Both the position numbers and the translations under genes were made by a program. 64,000 bases of DNA from Anastatus disparis (lineage: Eukaryota; Arthropoda; Insecta; Hymenoptera; Eupelmidae), in assembly GCA_017163975.1 (NCBI GenBank), contig JAFFSR010000347.1:1221001-1285000 (forward strand), in the 5' to 3' direction. The notes beneath the pieces are model-generated. The model was not told the DNA's origin and did not search any database. It saw nothing but the letters and a program-made list of their open reading frames with translations. Shown here piece by piece: positions 47,637 through 57,949 of the stretch; within the stretch, counting starts at the first letter, position 1; each line of letters starts with the position of its first letter.

Positions 47637-48018
47637 TTAAGGGGATGTAAAATGGTCACTACACCTGTACTCATAAATATTCACTATCTTTACATTTTAT
47701 TGCTAAATTTTCAATAAAAAAATGCATTAGCTTGTAGTATGTACCATAAAGATTATTCGGTTAAATTTTTAAATAAATTCATTCATTAATTATTGAGAAT
47801 TTTGGGTTCCAAAATTATTTATGAAAATTTTTCAATTTTGTACAGGAATCCGAATATCTAAAAAACTAATGAATGAATTTATTCGAAAATTTATCTAAAT
47901 AATCATCATGGTACATACTACAAGCTAATGCATTTCTTTTCTGGAAATTCAGCAATAAAATTGAAAGAAAGCTAATATCTATAAGTACAGGTGTAGTGTC
48001 CGTTTTACATCTTCTTAA
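47637..48018. mobile_element. TTAA palindromic MITE, 374 bp, GGGGATGTAA family, copy 2
   Basis: TTAA at 47637-47640 and 48015-48018; 374 bp as in copy 1 at 11658. Ends GGGGATGTAAAATGGTCACT and a diverged complement (GAAGATGTAAAACGG). Confidence 0.85.
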
Positions 48019-48040
48019 TTTTGAGAACGTAGTACAAGGT

Positions 48041-48438
48041 ATATGAATCGGCGCATGCAAACTGGGTCTCATATCCATTTATTGGAAAAAATGAGATACG
48101 ATCAAAGTGCATGAAAAATGATGCTATATCATAATGTAAATAGTAAATAGTAAAAACCTTATTTTTAAAATTTTAGTTTCTGCAAAAAGTTAAAATTTTA
48201 AAAAAAATCGTTAAAGAAAAAATAGTAAAAAATAGTTAATAGTTTTAGTTAAAGTTTTTTCAGATGATTACGTTTCTATAAAAAAACCAAAAATTGAAGA
48301 TTTAAAAAAACTGATAAATTACATACCAAGTCAATATAAAAAAGTTTTCAACGTTCTTCTTGAATATCCTACTTGTGATTAATAATATTTATCTGTATTC
48401 ATTTATTTATTTACTTATTTATTTATTCATCCATTCAT

Positions 48439-48469
<31 letters not shown>

Positions 48470-48871
48470 TTCATGTTAGTATTTAAAGAAATTTAGTAGT
48501 TATTTGTTAATGAATTGTTGAAAATTATTTTTCTAAATAAATCATTAGTTTTATATGTATGAAATAATATAACAATATTGTGAAATGTATTATTGATGAA
48601 TAAAAGTTAAATATATTTCCATAAAAATGTTAATTTTTACAGATTCTGCAAAAAGGGACTTAAGTCCATTGGCTTTTTTATCAATTAAAAAAATTCATCA
48701 GCCAGTTTTAGCAATAGCAAATGTATTATCTTACTTTTGACAATACCAACTACGTATGTAATGAATTTTAAGTCAATCCACCAAGCGTAAGAGAAGTAAT
48801 ACACTATTTTTCATTTTTCCAAAATTTGTTAGAATGGACTTGGGGCCCTTTTTGCATGCGCCGATTCATAT
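48041..48871. mobile_element. 0.83-kb element with ATATGAATCGGCGCATGCAAA termini
   Basis: The first 20 bp at 48041 (ATATGAATCGGCGCATGCAA) recur as an exact complement ending at about 48871. Contains GGGACTTAAGTCC near 48656 and an ATTT microsatellite (48399-48475). Noncoding. Could be the right half of a larger element starting at 47420. Confidence 0.7.
48399..48475. repeat. (ATTT)n microsatellite
   Basis: Runs of ATTT with a few ATTC variants. Confidence 0.9.
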
Positions 48872-49265
48872 TTCGTCATACACTAATTCGTTTTGAAAAT
48901 CTGGCACTCAGAGTTCTAAAATTTTGTAAATAATTTTGAAGTGTCCTGTTGTAACATAATGTCAATGCAAATCAATAAGTTGTATTATATAACATAATAT
49001 TAAGTCTTATAAAAGGACTCATCATAGACTAAATCAAATATAAAACTGCTTACTAACTATTTAAGCAAAATAACAGTACAGTTTGAATTACATTCATAAG
49101 CATTAATACCATGTTCGAGGAAGATATTTTAAAGCAATATACAAAGTATTAAAGCTTTCAGTACAATAAGTTTAAAAAAAAATAATCCAACACATATCAC
49201 GAAACATTTTATTTAACTTAGACTAAAAATGAAACTGGACATCAAGCTTTTCAACTAACTAACAA

Positions 49266-51181
49266 AACTTAAGAACCACATTAGCGCGTCTATTTTCAAG
49301 GTTTATGGTTAAGTTAAGATGTCGAATATAAAGTCGTATCAGAAAATTAGGTTATGATAAAAAAAATTTATTTTTAATTAAAATCTGAAGACTAGTGAAT
49401 AAAAAAATAATAAAGAAGAACAGGGTAGGTTCACAATCAAAGTTAAACTTGTTATGCTATAAAGATAAGTTTATTATAGTATTACGCACAAATTACACAT
49501 TAGAATATGTCCATATTATGGCCAACTTATGGTGAAATTTGACAGTGTTATTACACCATACAAATATGGCCATATGTTGGTAGACACGCCATATTTTATG
49601 CTTAACTTTCTACCAGGGTAATAGTACCCAAAATGTTGGTACTATTATAATAGTGATAGAACGATTTTTTTCATTTCTATAAAATTTTAGTATCAGTTTT
49701 TATGATGAAAACTTTTTTGCGTTTTAGGGTTATAGGGAACACGCGCAATCACATGTTCGCAAACATCTCTTTCTCTGTCTTTCTGTGTATTTAGGCGTAA
49801 ATGCCTCAATATAAATTTTGAAACGAATATTACGTGGATAGATCAAACTAAATTTTAAAAGTTTAAACTATCTATTTATCATCTATTAATTTTAATTATC
49901 AACACAGTAGTATATGTGCACGGATATATGTCAATATACAAAAATATATATCTATTATTTCACTATCTTTCGATCAGTTTTTTAATATATCAATTGACCA
50001 AAAAAAAATAGGTAATAAATGAATGACTATTGTTAAATGGTCTATTTTCTACCAGAGTTATAAAATTGTTTGATGAATACAAAAAAATAAAAAAATAAAT
50101 CGTCTTAAACGTTAATAATTATAGAGATTTAATTATGAGTATTTTTTTTTGTTTCTAAGATTCACATTTTAATCCTCGAAAATGCGTGTAACATGTTATT
50201 GGTATACAGGTAAAGAAAAACGTTTCATATTGGTTAAAATAATGGCTATAAAAATGCTCATTTTCAGCTCTTCATTTCAAAACAATGGCCATAAAATGGT
50301 AAAAAAAGCGTTTTATTTTCTACCAGGGTAATTTTATCGATCCAAAGAAATTATAATTCAATCAATTAATTTAAATTTTAATTAAATTTATTTAATTGAA
50401 TCAATCATATTTTTTTTCAGTGTAAATAATTTAGTTTTTCAAAGTTTTCTTGAAGAAAAAAATACAATTAAATTAATTTTTCTTCATCAAAGAAAGCATC
50501 CCTTTTTATGATATAAAATGCAGCTTTCTTCTAATTTTTTGGTACCATTGTAAGTTTTTAGTATAGTAAATTAATTTTTTTATTAGGAAAGGATAGAAAT
50601 GTACGATTTGCTTTTAAGAATTAGAAAAATTGCCTGTCAAAACAAAGCGCCCTAGGTCCGAGAATATAAAGTTTATTGGAAAATACGGCACTGTCTGCTT
50701 CTTCCTATAAGTAATAAAAAGTTACAATTCGAGTACTTAAAATTTAGACAATGTGAGTGGCAAGCCAATTATCAATGTAATTTTTTCCTAAAAAATGATA
50801 TTATTAAGAATATTATTGATCAGTGGGACAATATTTATGTTGAATTATTTTAGTAATCATTTGCACTTATAGAACAACTGGTCATTAGTCATAAAATAAA
50901 AATAAAAAAGCACATTAAAATATAGATGAAATGCTTACTTCCTATGGTTCACAAATTTAATCAAAGTCAATTTTTTTTTATTTTTTGTATTGCCTTAAAA
51001 GCAAGTTTTTCATTATTTTTAAAATTTGTTCGATCACTTATATTCTTTCTATGGTCGGTGAAAGACTTTTACTCTCAGTTTGGTGTTCAAATTTCTTTTA
51101 AGGGATGTAGAAGAATATAAGGATTTATTCGAAATGTCCATTTGGGAGGATAACCCATAGAACGCTATACATACAAGCGTA
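49266..51181. other. Noncoding, with solitary CTACCAGGG ends
   Basis: No coding frame of note. Three right-end-like words (TTTCTACCAGGGTAA, TTTCTACCAGAGTTA, TTTCTACCAGGGTAA) at 49606-49620, 50042-50057 and 50315-50331 lack left partners. A lone TTTTTTTTCAGTGTA near 50411 looks like the right end of a TA MITE. Confidence 0.5.
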
Positions 51182-51710
51182 TACACGGAGAAAATTTTTC
51201 TATAAAATTCACAATAAAATTCTGTATAAAAATTACAGTGACGCATCGTAATCGTTGGACAAGACATCTTTTTCTTAATTATTGTGATGATATCTCATAA
51301 ATTTTATGGAACTTTACCGCAAAAATGATTCGTATGCCGTTGCAAATCAGAACTAACGCTCATATGACATGTACATACAATACGCATGCACTAATTTGTG
51401 CTAAAGAGTATTTTCACTTCTTCTACTATTTGTGACGAAATTCTACAAAAATTACGGTAACGCTCGATAAATATTATTTGAATGGTGATGTTCTAGGGCT
51501 TTTTGTAGAAAGTACTATAAAATTTACTAGACAGTAAAAATCATGAAGCGTTACCGTAAAAATTATGAAACGTACTCTAAATTTTATCCATGCGTTTGGT
51601 AACATTTGATGACACATATCTATAAATATAGCATAAATAGAAAATCATATGACGTCCCTCGATTGTCGAGACGGTTACTGTAATTTTTATTGAAAAATTT
51701 TTTCCGTGTA
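51182..51710. mobile_element. TA-flanked MITE, 525 bp, CACGGAGAAAATTTTTC termini
   Basis: TA at 51182-51183 and 51709-51710; CACGGAGAAAATTTTTC and complement of CACGGAAAAAATTTTTC. Inside, TTAC(A/G)GT(A/G)ACGC-like words and their inverses recur several times (for example 51234-51247, 51454-51466, 51556-51568). Confidence 0.8.
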
Positions 51711-52409
51711 GCGTTGTAAATGTCTAACAAAACGCAATAATTAGATGCACGAAAAATAATCAGAAAATCGAAAAACGATCCTCTGGAAACGATTTTATTT
51801 CATATATCTATACTAAAACTAACAATTTATGCAAGAAAATAAAGACACTTTATTTTTATCTTTAGGTATCCAAAAAATTCCAAAAATGCATTTTTCACGA
51901 ATTTCATTAAATTTAACCTTCAAAAACTTGATCAATTTTCAATGTTTTTGAGCGATGAAAACGTTAAATTAAAGGTCTCTTTAAGAAGAAACAAACACCA
52001 TTTGCTGAATGTAAAAATATTAAAATTTCGTGATTTAACGGAAGGATTAAAAGTAGAAAAAAATCATAAATACACCCCTTGCCTTTAAAGATCTGTAGCA
52101 AAGCCCTTTTTATGAATCTAAATGCACTGATGATTCTTTAAAAGTTAAGTTGAAAACGAAGAAAATTCCGTAAGTTTAATTTGGTGCGAAATTCGATTAA
52201 TGACGAGTATTCGATAACTAGAGAAAAACAGCCAAAAAACTTCCATTTTTTAACTTTGTACAACCATATCTCGACATCTATTGGGTCTGGAAGGCTGAAA
52301 TTTTGCATAGGTTCTCAAGTTTTACAGTACAACAAGATGCAATTGCCAAGAGAAAATTTAGGAGACCCCCCGCAGGTACTTTTTAAAAAAAGTATTAAAA
52401 TGACTCATA
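51711..52409. other. AT-rich, nothing recognised
   Basis: No gene. A 129-codon frame at 52181-52570 enters the following palindrome and MITE and is not credible. Confidence 0.5.
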
Positions 52410-52513
52410 TTAGTTATATATGTCCTTTGGCCGTATTTAGATTTCACCTGAACAAACGGCCAAAAGACATAGATGATTTTATGTACAAAGTAGGCCGTAT
52501 GAGGAACTATAAC

Positions 52514-52901
52514 TTAAGAGTCGGCCGTATACCTTTGTCCTTGTCTAATCTAAATTTTCGTCATAATTAATAAATTAAATATGTATATACAAATGTAGGG
52601 GCTGAGCGCTGTAGAACAAAAAACGAGCAAAGGATTCTATTCTATGAAAAAATATAAAATTTTCATAATTTTCTGAGTATAATCCGAAACGGAAAAAACA
52701 GTTGAACTTGATCTCATTTTTTCCGTTTCGGATTATACTCAGAAAATGATGAAAATTTTATATTTTTTCATAGAATAGAATCCTTTGCTCGTTTTTTGTT
52801 CTACAGCGCTCAGCCCCTACATTTTTATAAAAATATTTAATTCATTTATTATAACGAAAATTTAGATTAGACGAGGACAGACCTATACGGCCGACTCTTA
52901 A
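52514..52901. mobile_element. TTAA palindromic MITE, 380 bp, GAGTCGGCCGTATAC family
   Basis: TTAA at 52514-52517 and 52898-52901; near-perfect palindrome (GAGTCGGCCGTATACCTTTG outermost; TTTTCCGTTTCGGATTATAC at the centre). Box TGTCCTTGTCTAAT begins 18 nt inside (52536). The right arm of the surrounding palindrome (near 53530) lacks it. Confidence 0.9.
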
Positions 52902-53611
52902 AGTTGAAAATATTAATCTTTTTTTGAATAATTTTAAATTTAAATTTTAGTTTTATTGATTTTTTCTTTTGTTTCTTAGATTGACATTTTGTAATAAGTA
53001 TAACTGTTGTCAAAGCGTGAGTCATTTTTTTTTTTCACTAACTCACTCACTTTGTTTAATATGATTGCTCTTTGACATATTGAACGAAAAGTAATATGAT
53101 TGCTGATACCATATTGATTTCTCCTGAGACATATTCAGTATCAATATGTCTCAGGAAGACATATAAATCTTTTATGTCCTCGTAGGCCGTATTCGTGTCA
53201 GTATCTAAAGAGCATGCTAAATTTGTATTGGCATCCCATATGTCTCAGACGCGCTCCTCGACTTATTGCAAGAATTATATGTCTTCCTGAGACATATTGA
53301 GACTCAATATATCTCAGGAGAAATCAATATGGCATCACCGATCCTACTATGTTTCGTTCAATATGTCAAAGCGCAATCATATTGAACGTAGGTTAGTGAA
53401 AAAAAAATGACTCGCGCTTCGACAGCAGCTATACTCATTACAAAATGTCAATCTAAGAAACAAAAGAAAAAATCAATAGAACTAAAATTTAATTTTAAAA
53501 GTATTGAAAAAAAGATTAATATTTTCAACTAATAAGTTATATTTCCTCATACGGCCTACTTCGGACATAAAATCATCTATGTCCTTTGGCCGTTTATTCA
53601 GGTGGAATCTG

Positions 53612-53722
53612 AATCTCGAACAATGTTTGCCGCTTGAGCAGAAATCTACCTCGGGCGCGCTTCGCGCGCCCTCGGCAATTCCAGCTCAAGCGACAAACAT
53701 TATCCTCGATTCATATTCCACC
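53612..53722. repeat. GC-rich hairpin
   Basis: ACAATGTTTGCCGCTTGAGC pairs with GCTCAAGCGACAAACATTAT about 90 nt later; the core GGGCGCGCTTCGCGCGCCC (53655-53673) is a perfect stem with a small loop. GC far above the surroundings. Confidence 0.8.
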
Positions 53723-53760
53723 TGAATACGGCCAAAAGACATATATAACTAATATACACT

Positions 53761-54221
53761 GAAAAAAATAGAATCTAGAACCAATGAGAATGCGCTTGGT
53801 GGTAGAAGATTTTCGTTTTGTTTTATGCCATAGTAAAATTCCGCTTGACTCAAGAGGAAAATCTGCTTCAATGATATCGACTTTCTTCTAATAGATATTC
53901 TGCTACCACCTAGCAGAAATATTTTTGAAGCAACTAAACTTTAAAAAAAAATTAAATGTGCATCTACCAAGAGAAAAACTAGTATATTTTATATAAATAA
54001 TAATCTAAAAATTCCATTTGAAATTTTTTAATTTAATTTTTATTTGAAATTATTGAATATATATCTCTCTGACTACGTAAGCATTCGCTTACATGTTCTT
54101 ATTTATATGGTTCAAGTAAAAAAATTAATCATTTTTAAGAAATTTATTAATATTATTATTAATATTACAATAATTAATAATATATATTTACATTTAAAAC
54201 ATAATATAATTTTATCCATCA
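53761..54221. other. AT-rich, possible one-ended MITE
   Basis: ACACTGAAAAAAATAGAATC at 53757 looks like the left end of a CACTGA MITE; a weak inverted pair (CTTGGTGGTAGAAG; TTCTGCTACCACCTAG) follows, but no right end. Nothing else recognised. Confidence 0.4.
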
Positions 54222-54486
54222 ACAAATTGAATCTTATGCATTATTTTCTCGCTGTACAATTCTTTAAAGCAGCATGTAATATATTCATTTTCCGTTTCCA
54301 CCCAATGCGCATGAAGATGCTCATTGAAACCTAAAGAATGCCATTTTTTACATATTAAATATTTCCATTTTCATCATATTTAAATATATAAATTATTTCT
54401 ACGAAAACAGGGTGAATATCAATATTTTCCCAACATAAAAGAGACCTGGTTTAAATAAAATTCCGTTTTCCTCAAACCATCTGATG

Positions 54487-54922
54487 TACACTTGGTGGAA
54501 AGGATATTTTTCCGAATGTGTACCTCAAATGACAGCGCTGCATATTTTACTATAGACATAAGAAAACTTCGAATTATGCATTGAGTTTTGCATCATGATT
54601 ATTTTGTTTTTTCTTATAGGTTATTCATGCAAAATTCAAATGATAACAACTCAAATTTTATTGTTTATATAATTTAAATTCACAATATTAGATTCTATAT
54701 GATTACTGAACTAAGAAACAAAAATTTTATTTAATAAAATTATAATTCGGATCATGAAAAAAAAGTAATATTGTTTGTTTACTAAAATTATGTCATTAAG
54801 TAATAAGTAACGATGATGCAAAATTTGCTCTATAATTTGGAATTGTCTTATGCCTGTGGTAAAATATGCGATGTTGCCATTTGAGGTTAACATTCGGAAA
54901 AATATCCTTTCCGTCAAATGTA
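54487..54922. mobile_element. TA-flanked palindromic MITE, 432 bp, CACTTGRCGGAAAGGATA family, copy 2
   Basis: TA at 54487-54488 and 54921-54922; ends CACTTGGTGGAAAGGATATT and a diverged complement. Inserted in the transposase-like pseudogene, between SIFNS and RWFEENG. Confidence 0.85.
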
Positions 54923-55349
54923 CGATAATCATCCCGAGAGTTGAAAATTGATTTAAATTTTTGAAATTCAGGTAAAGAACTCAAAGATTGCGTCTTTAAA
55001 GGTCCATAAACAATGTTTTTTTTATTGAATCTTTAACCAAAAAAGTATAAGTAAGAGATAATTGATTTTTTTTACATAAAGATAGAGATAAATTAACTTT
55101 ATTTTTTGAGAATTTACCGTAAGAAATAAAAACTCTATGTTTTGCTTCGAAGCGCATACAAGAGTTAATTATTAGTCCTATCTTCATAAATAAATTTACG
55201 TAATAAATAATGGTGTTTCGGTTTCAAAGGATCGTTTTGAAATAATTCAAATCTTAAATCTGAATATTTTTTTAACAATGATTTTAAATACGGTAGCAGC
55301 TCAATATGAATTTGTTTCGAGAAAATTATATCTATAATTTCTCTCATTA

Positions 55350-57310
55350 TTAAGAGGCGGTTGGGTCTATTTCGCCGCTACATATAGGGTGGCGCTACGG
55401 TCAGGTGAGAGAAATCTATTAAATATTTTTTATACAGCTATTTATAATTTTCTGAGACGACAATATACTTTTAATGTTGTCATTTCTTCTAGCCATATAT
55501 ATGTAGAATAATTATTAATACTTATCTTGTTTGAAAAGTCTAAAATATTGTTATAAAGCGAAAAATGCGATGCAACGTAGGATCGACGTAAACATGCGTG
55601 CACCTTCCTTTAGTGCGACAGAGAGAGCAATACTAAAGAATGATGTATACTAATGTTTACGTCAGCTCTACCTCGCGCCGCATTTTCCGCTTTATAACAA
55701 TACTAGCATCCCCCGTCTCGGCTTCGCCCGCGCAATAGTTGGGCAGAAGTCGGTAGATATAGAAATAGAATCTCAAAAACTATTATTTATTAAATCGTAC
55801 TCTTACAAAACTTCGGAATACACAACTTTTTTTGTTTGTGAACCATGTGATAATAGAATGATGTTTCATTTAAAATAATTTTTTTTTGCAGAAAAAATAA
55901 GCATTGATTTTTTTTTTTTTTTTTCGATGTATGTTCAATTTAGTACCAATAAGTCAAAAAATATATTTAAATTGACGATAGAAAATTTTTTTAGCAAATC
56001 AAAATCGTGAAAGAGATATTCATTAATAACTATGAATGTTAAACAATAATAGGGAATAAGTGCAATAAAAAATTATTGCCGATAAGCTATTCGCATTATC
56101 CTCGCGATATAAGTACCTATACCGTGCTAATCTAGTAGAATGAGCGGCAAAACAGGTCGCCACCTATTGAGATGTGAACAAAGTGTCATTTTTAATAAAA
56201 AAATCGTAAGTTATTAAAATTAAAGTGACATGAAAAAAGTACAAAATAATTTAATTTTTATCTTTAAAAATGACCAAAAATAAAATCAATTAAAAAATTT
56301 TTGAAAAATAATTACATTAGAAAAAAAATTTTTTTTCCCATAATTATGTCGATTTTAGTAAACATAAACTAAAAATGACAATTAAACCTTCAGCACTTAT
56401 TTATTTAAAAATGACAAAAATCTGAAATGAGAATAAAAAATTTTTTTTAAATAATGACATTAAAAAATTTTTTTTTTCTTCCATAATTATGTCAATTGTA
56501 GTAAACATAAACTAAAAATGACAATTCAACCTTCAGTACTTATTTATTGAAAAATGGCAAAAATATGAAATCAATAAAAAAAATTTTTGAAAAAATGATT
56601 TCATTGGAAAAAATTTTTTTTCTTGAATATGTAAATTTTTGTTCAAACTAGAAATGACAATTTAACCTTAAGGGGTGTCCTCACACTAAAAAATTTCCTT
56701 GAATAAGATATAAAATTTTTTCTAAAGTTAAAAAAATTGTCTAATTTTTGATTCTGCCTAATGGAATAGGAAAATATTTCATTAAATAATCCGAGGTAAT
56801 GTTACTCTGTGATTAGAGAATATGCAATAAAAATTTATTGTGTTGAAGTTACGGAATATCATAGGTGTATAAGTATTTCTACCGTACCAGTTTAATAAAG
56901 TGAAAGACAAAATCGGTCGCCACCTATTGGGCAACCAAGGAAAGTAGCAAGGATAGAGCATGTTGACTGCAGAACGCTGAAAAAAAGTAGTCCCTATTCC
57001 CTACACGTTAAGATCTAGGTCTATAATTATTTTATTGCAATTATTGATTAAAAAAGTAATTATTTATATAGCATATGACACTCGTCACATTATAAAGAAT
57101 TTAAATTTAAAATTTGAAAACGATGGGTTCAGTAGTTTTTGAGATAATTGAGAACATTCAAACAAACACTGTCGTCTCAGAAAATTGTAAATAGCTGTAT
57201 AAAAAATAATAATATAGCTTTTATAGCTGTATAAAATTTAATAGATTTCTCTCACCTGACCGCAGCGCCACCCTATATGTAGCGGCGAAATAGACCCGAC
57301 CGCCTCTTAA
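55350..57310. mobile_element. 1.95-kb TTAA element with ~120-bp terminal inverted repeats, GAGGCGG ends
   Basis: TTAA at 55350-55353 and 57307-57310. The ends GAGGCGGTTGGGTCTATTTC and complement of GAGGCGGTCGGGTCTATTTC continue as near-identical arms through CTACATATAGGGTGGCGCT and GTCAGGTGAGAGAAATCTAT. The interior is noncoding but repetitive: a ~130-bp tandem array and a larger direct repeat (56040-56175 and 56815-56940, both with GGTCGCCACCTATTG). Nonautonomous. Confidence 0.9.
56265..56668. repeat. Tandem repeat, 3 units of ~130-140 bp
   Basis: Units marked by CATAAACTAAAAATGACAAT, AACCTTCAG(C/T)ACTTATTTAT and AAATTTTTTTTTC stretches, at about 56265-56392, 56393-56527 and 56528-56668. 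Confidence 0.8.
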
Positions 57311-57672
57311 AAACCATTACCAGCTTTCTGTATCTTCTGGTATAAGATCACCTATTAACAACGGTAAATACAAAATTAAAGTAAGCATTTCCGAAGCGTA
57401 CATATGTATACACTATTGTTAATTAAATGAGCCTCTGTTATTGGACGAGGTCTGTCATTTTCGTGCGTACCGTAATTAAAATTATTAATTCTAGAATTAA
57501 TTGTTTCTAATGCAATACCGATTACTTCTATTATATTTTTAAATAATAAAGACATATCACATCTGAGAACACCATTCAAAATGTCATACATAATATCTGC
57601 ACTCATATTTTCACTAACATGATAATTATCTAAAATATTAAAACACATTCTGATGTAACGAATTCTAAACAA

Positions 57673-57949
57673 TGTAAATATATTCTGATGTAAAAAATTT
57701 CTTTGTGGTTTTTATTAATAAACATATATGGGCAAATCTCCAAAACTTTTTATGTACTAGTGATGAGTCATTTTGCAGCTATTACTGGGTTGCCGCATGA
57801 TGCACAATATCTAAACTGGGTTCACACCTTTTGTGCAATCCTGTGACTCTATTCCTAATGGATTTGATAAGTGTGCCACCGACGGCGCAGTAGATATTTC
57901 TATAAAACGTAAATTTTTATCTATGAAAAATTACATAATTAAATGTATG
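57673..57949. other. No feature recognised
   Basis: Could contain the missing N-terminal part of the transposase-like pseudogene, but I see no readable domain. Confidence 0.35.

Larger units (their letters stand above)
45240..49265. repeat. ~2-kb tandem duplication, each copy with its own insertions
   Basis: 45305-45400 matches 47285-47380 and 46845-47225 matches 48905-49255, giving an offset of about 2.0 kb. At the same internal point (after ACAAACAAAATAT) copy 1 has a CCCTGGTAG element (45666-46811) and copy 2 has GGGACC-type elements (47420-48871). No genes. Confidence 0.75.
52410..53760. repeat. 1.35-kb nested palindrome with GGCCGTAT and ATATGTCTCAGGA words
   Basis: The outer ends TTAGTTATATATGTC and GACATATATAACTAA mirror each other, as do inner blocks around GTAGGCCGTATGAGG (52490; 53545) and TTGACATTTTGTAATAAGTA (52980; 53430). 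The centre (53085-53350) has several inverted ATATGTCTCAGGAAGACATA words. It carries a TTAA MITE in the left arm and a GC-rich hairpin in the right arm. No coding. Confidence 0.7.
54222..57672 (-). pseudogene. Transposase-like pseudogene, split by a TTAA element and a TA MITE
   Basis: Pieced together on the minus strand. 57672-57376: ADIMYDILNGVLRCDMSLLF and ALETINSRINNFNYG. A frameshift near 57395 leads to SEMLTLILYLPLLIGDLIPE; the 1.96-kb TTAA element (55350-57310) intervenes. Then REIIDIIFSKQIHIELLPYL, LKPKHHYLL, CMRFEAKHRVFISYGKFS and LPEFQKFKSIFNS (to about 54940), the TA MITE (54487-54922), then RWFEENGILFKPGLFYVG, DIHPVFVEIIYIF and HLHAHWVETENEYITCC (to about 54222). The HDI/EG, PKHH and MRFEAKH motifs in this order are familiar from uncharacterised transposon proteins of arthropods and cnidarians; superfamily uncertain, possibly EnSpm/CACTA-like. 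Without the TTAA element the frame is continuous across the site except for one stop. Several other frame breaks exist. The N-terminal part is missing. Confidence 0.65.

Noticed and set aside
52181..52570. 129-codon plus-strand frame
   Set aside because: It crosses from unique sequence into a palindrome and a TTAA MITE and matches no family.
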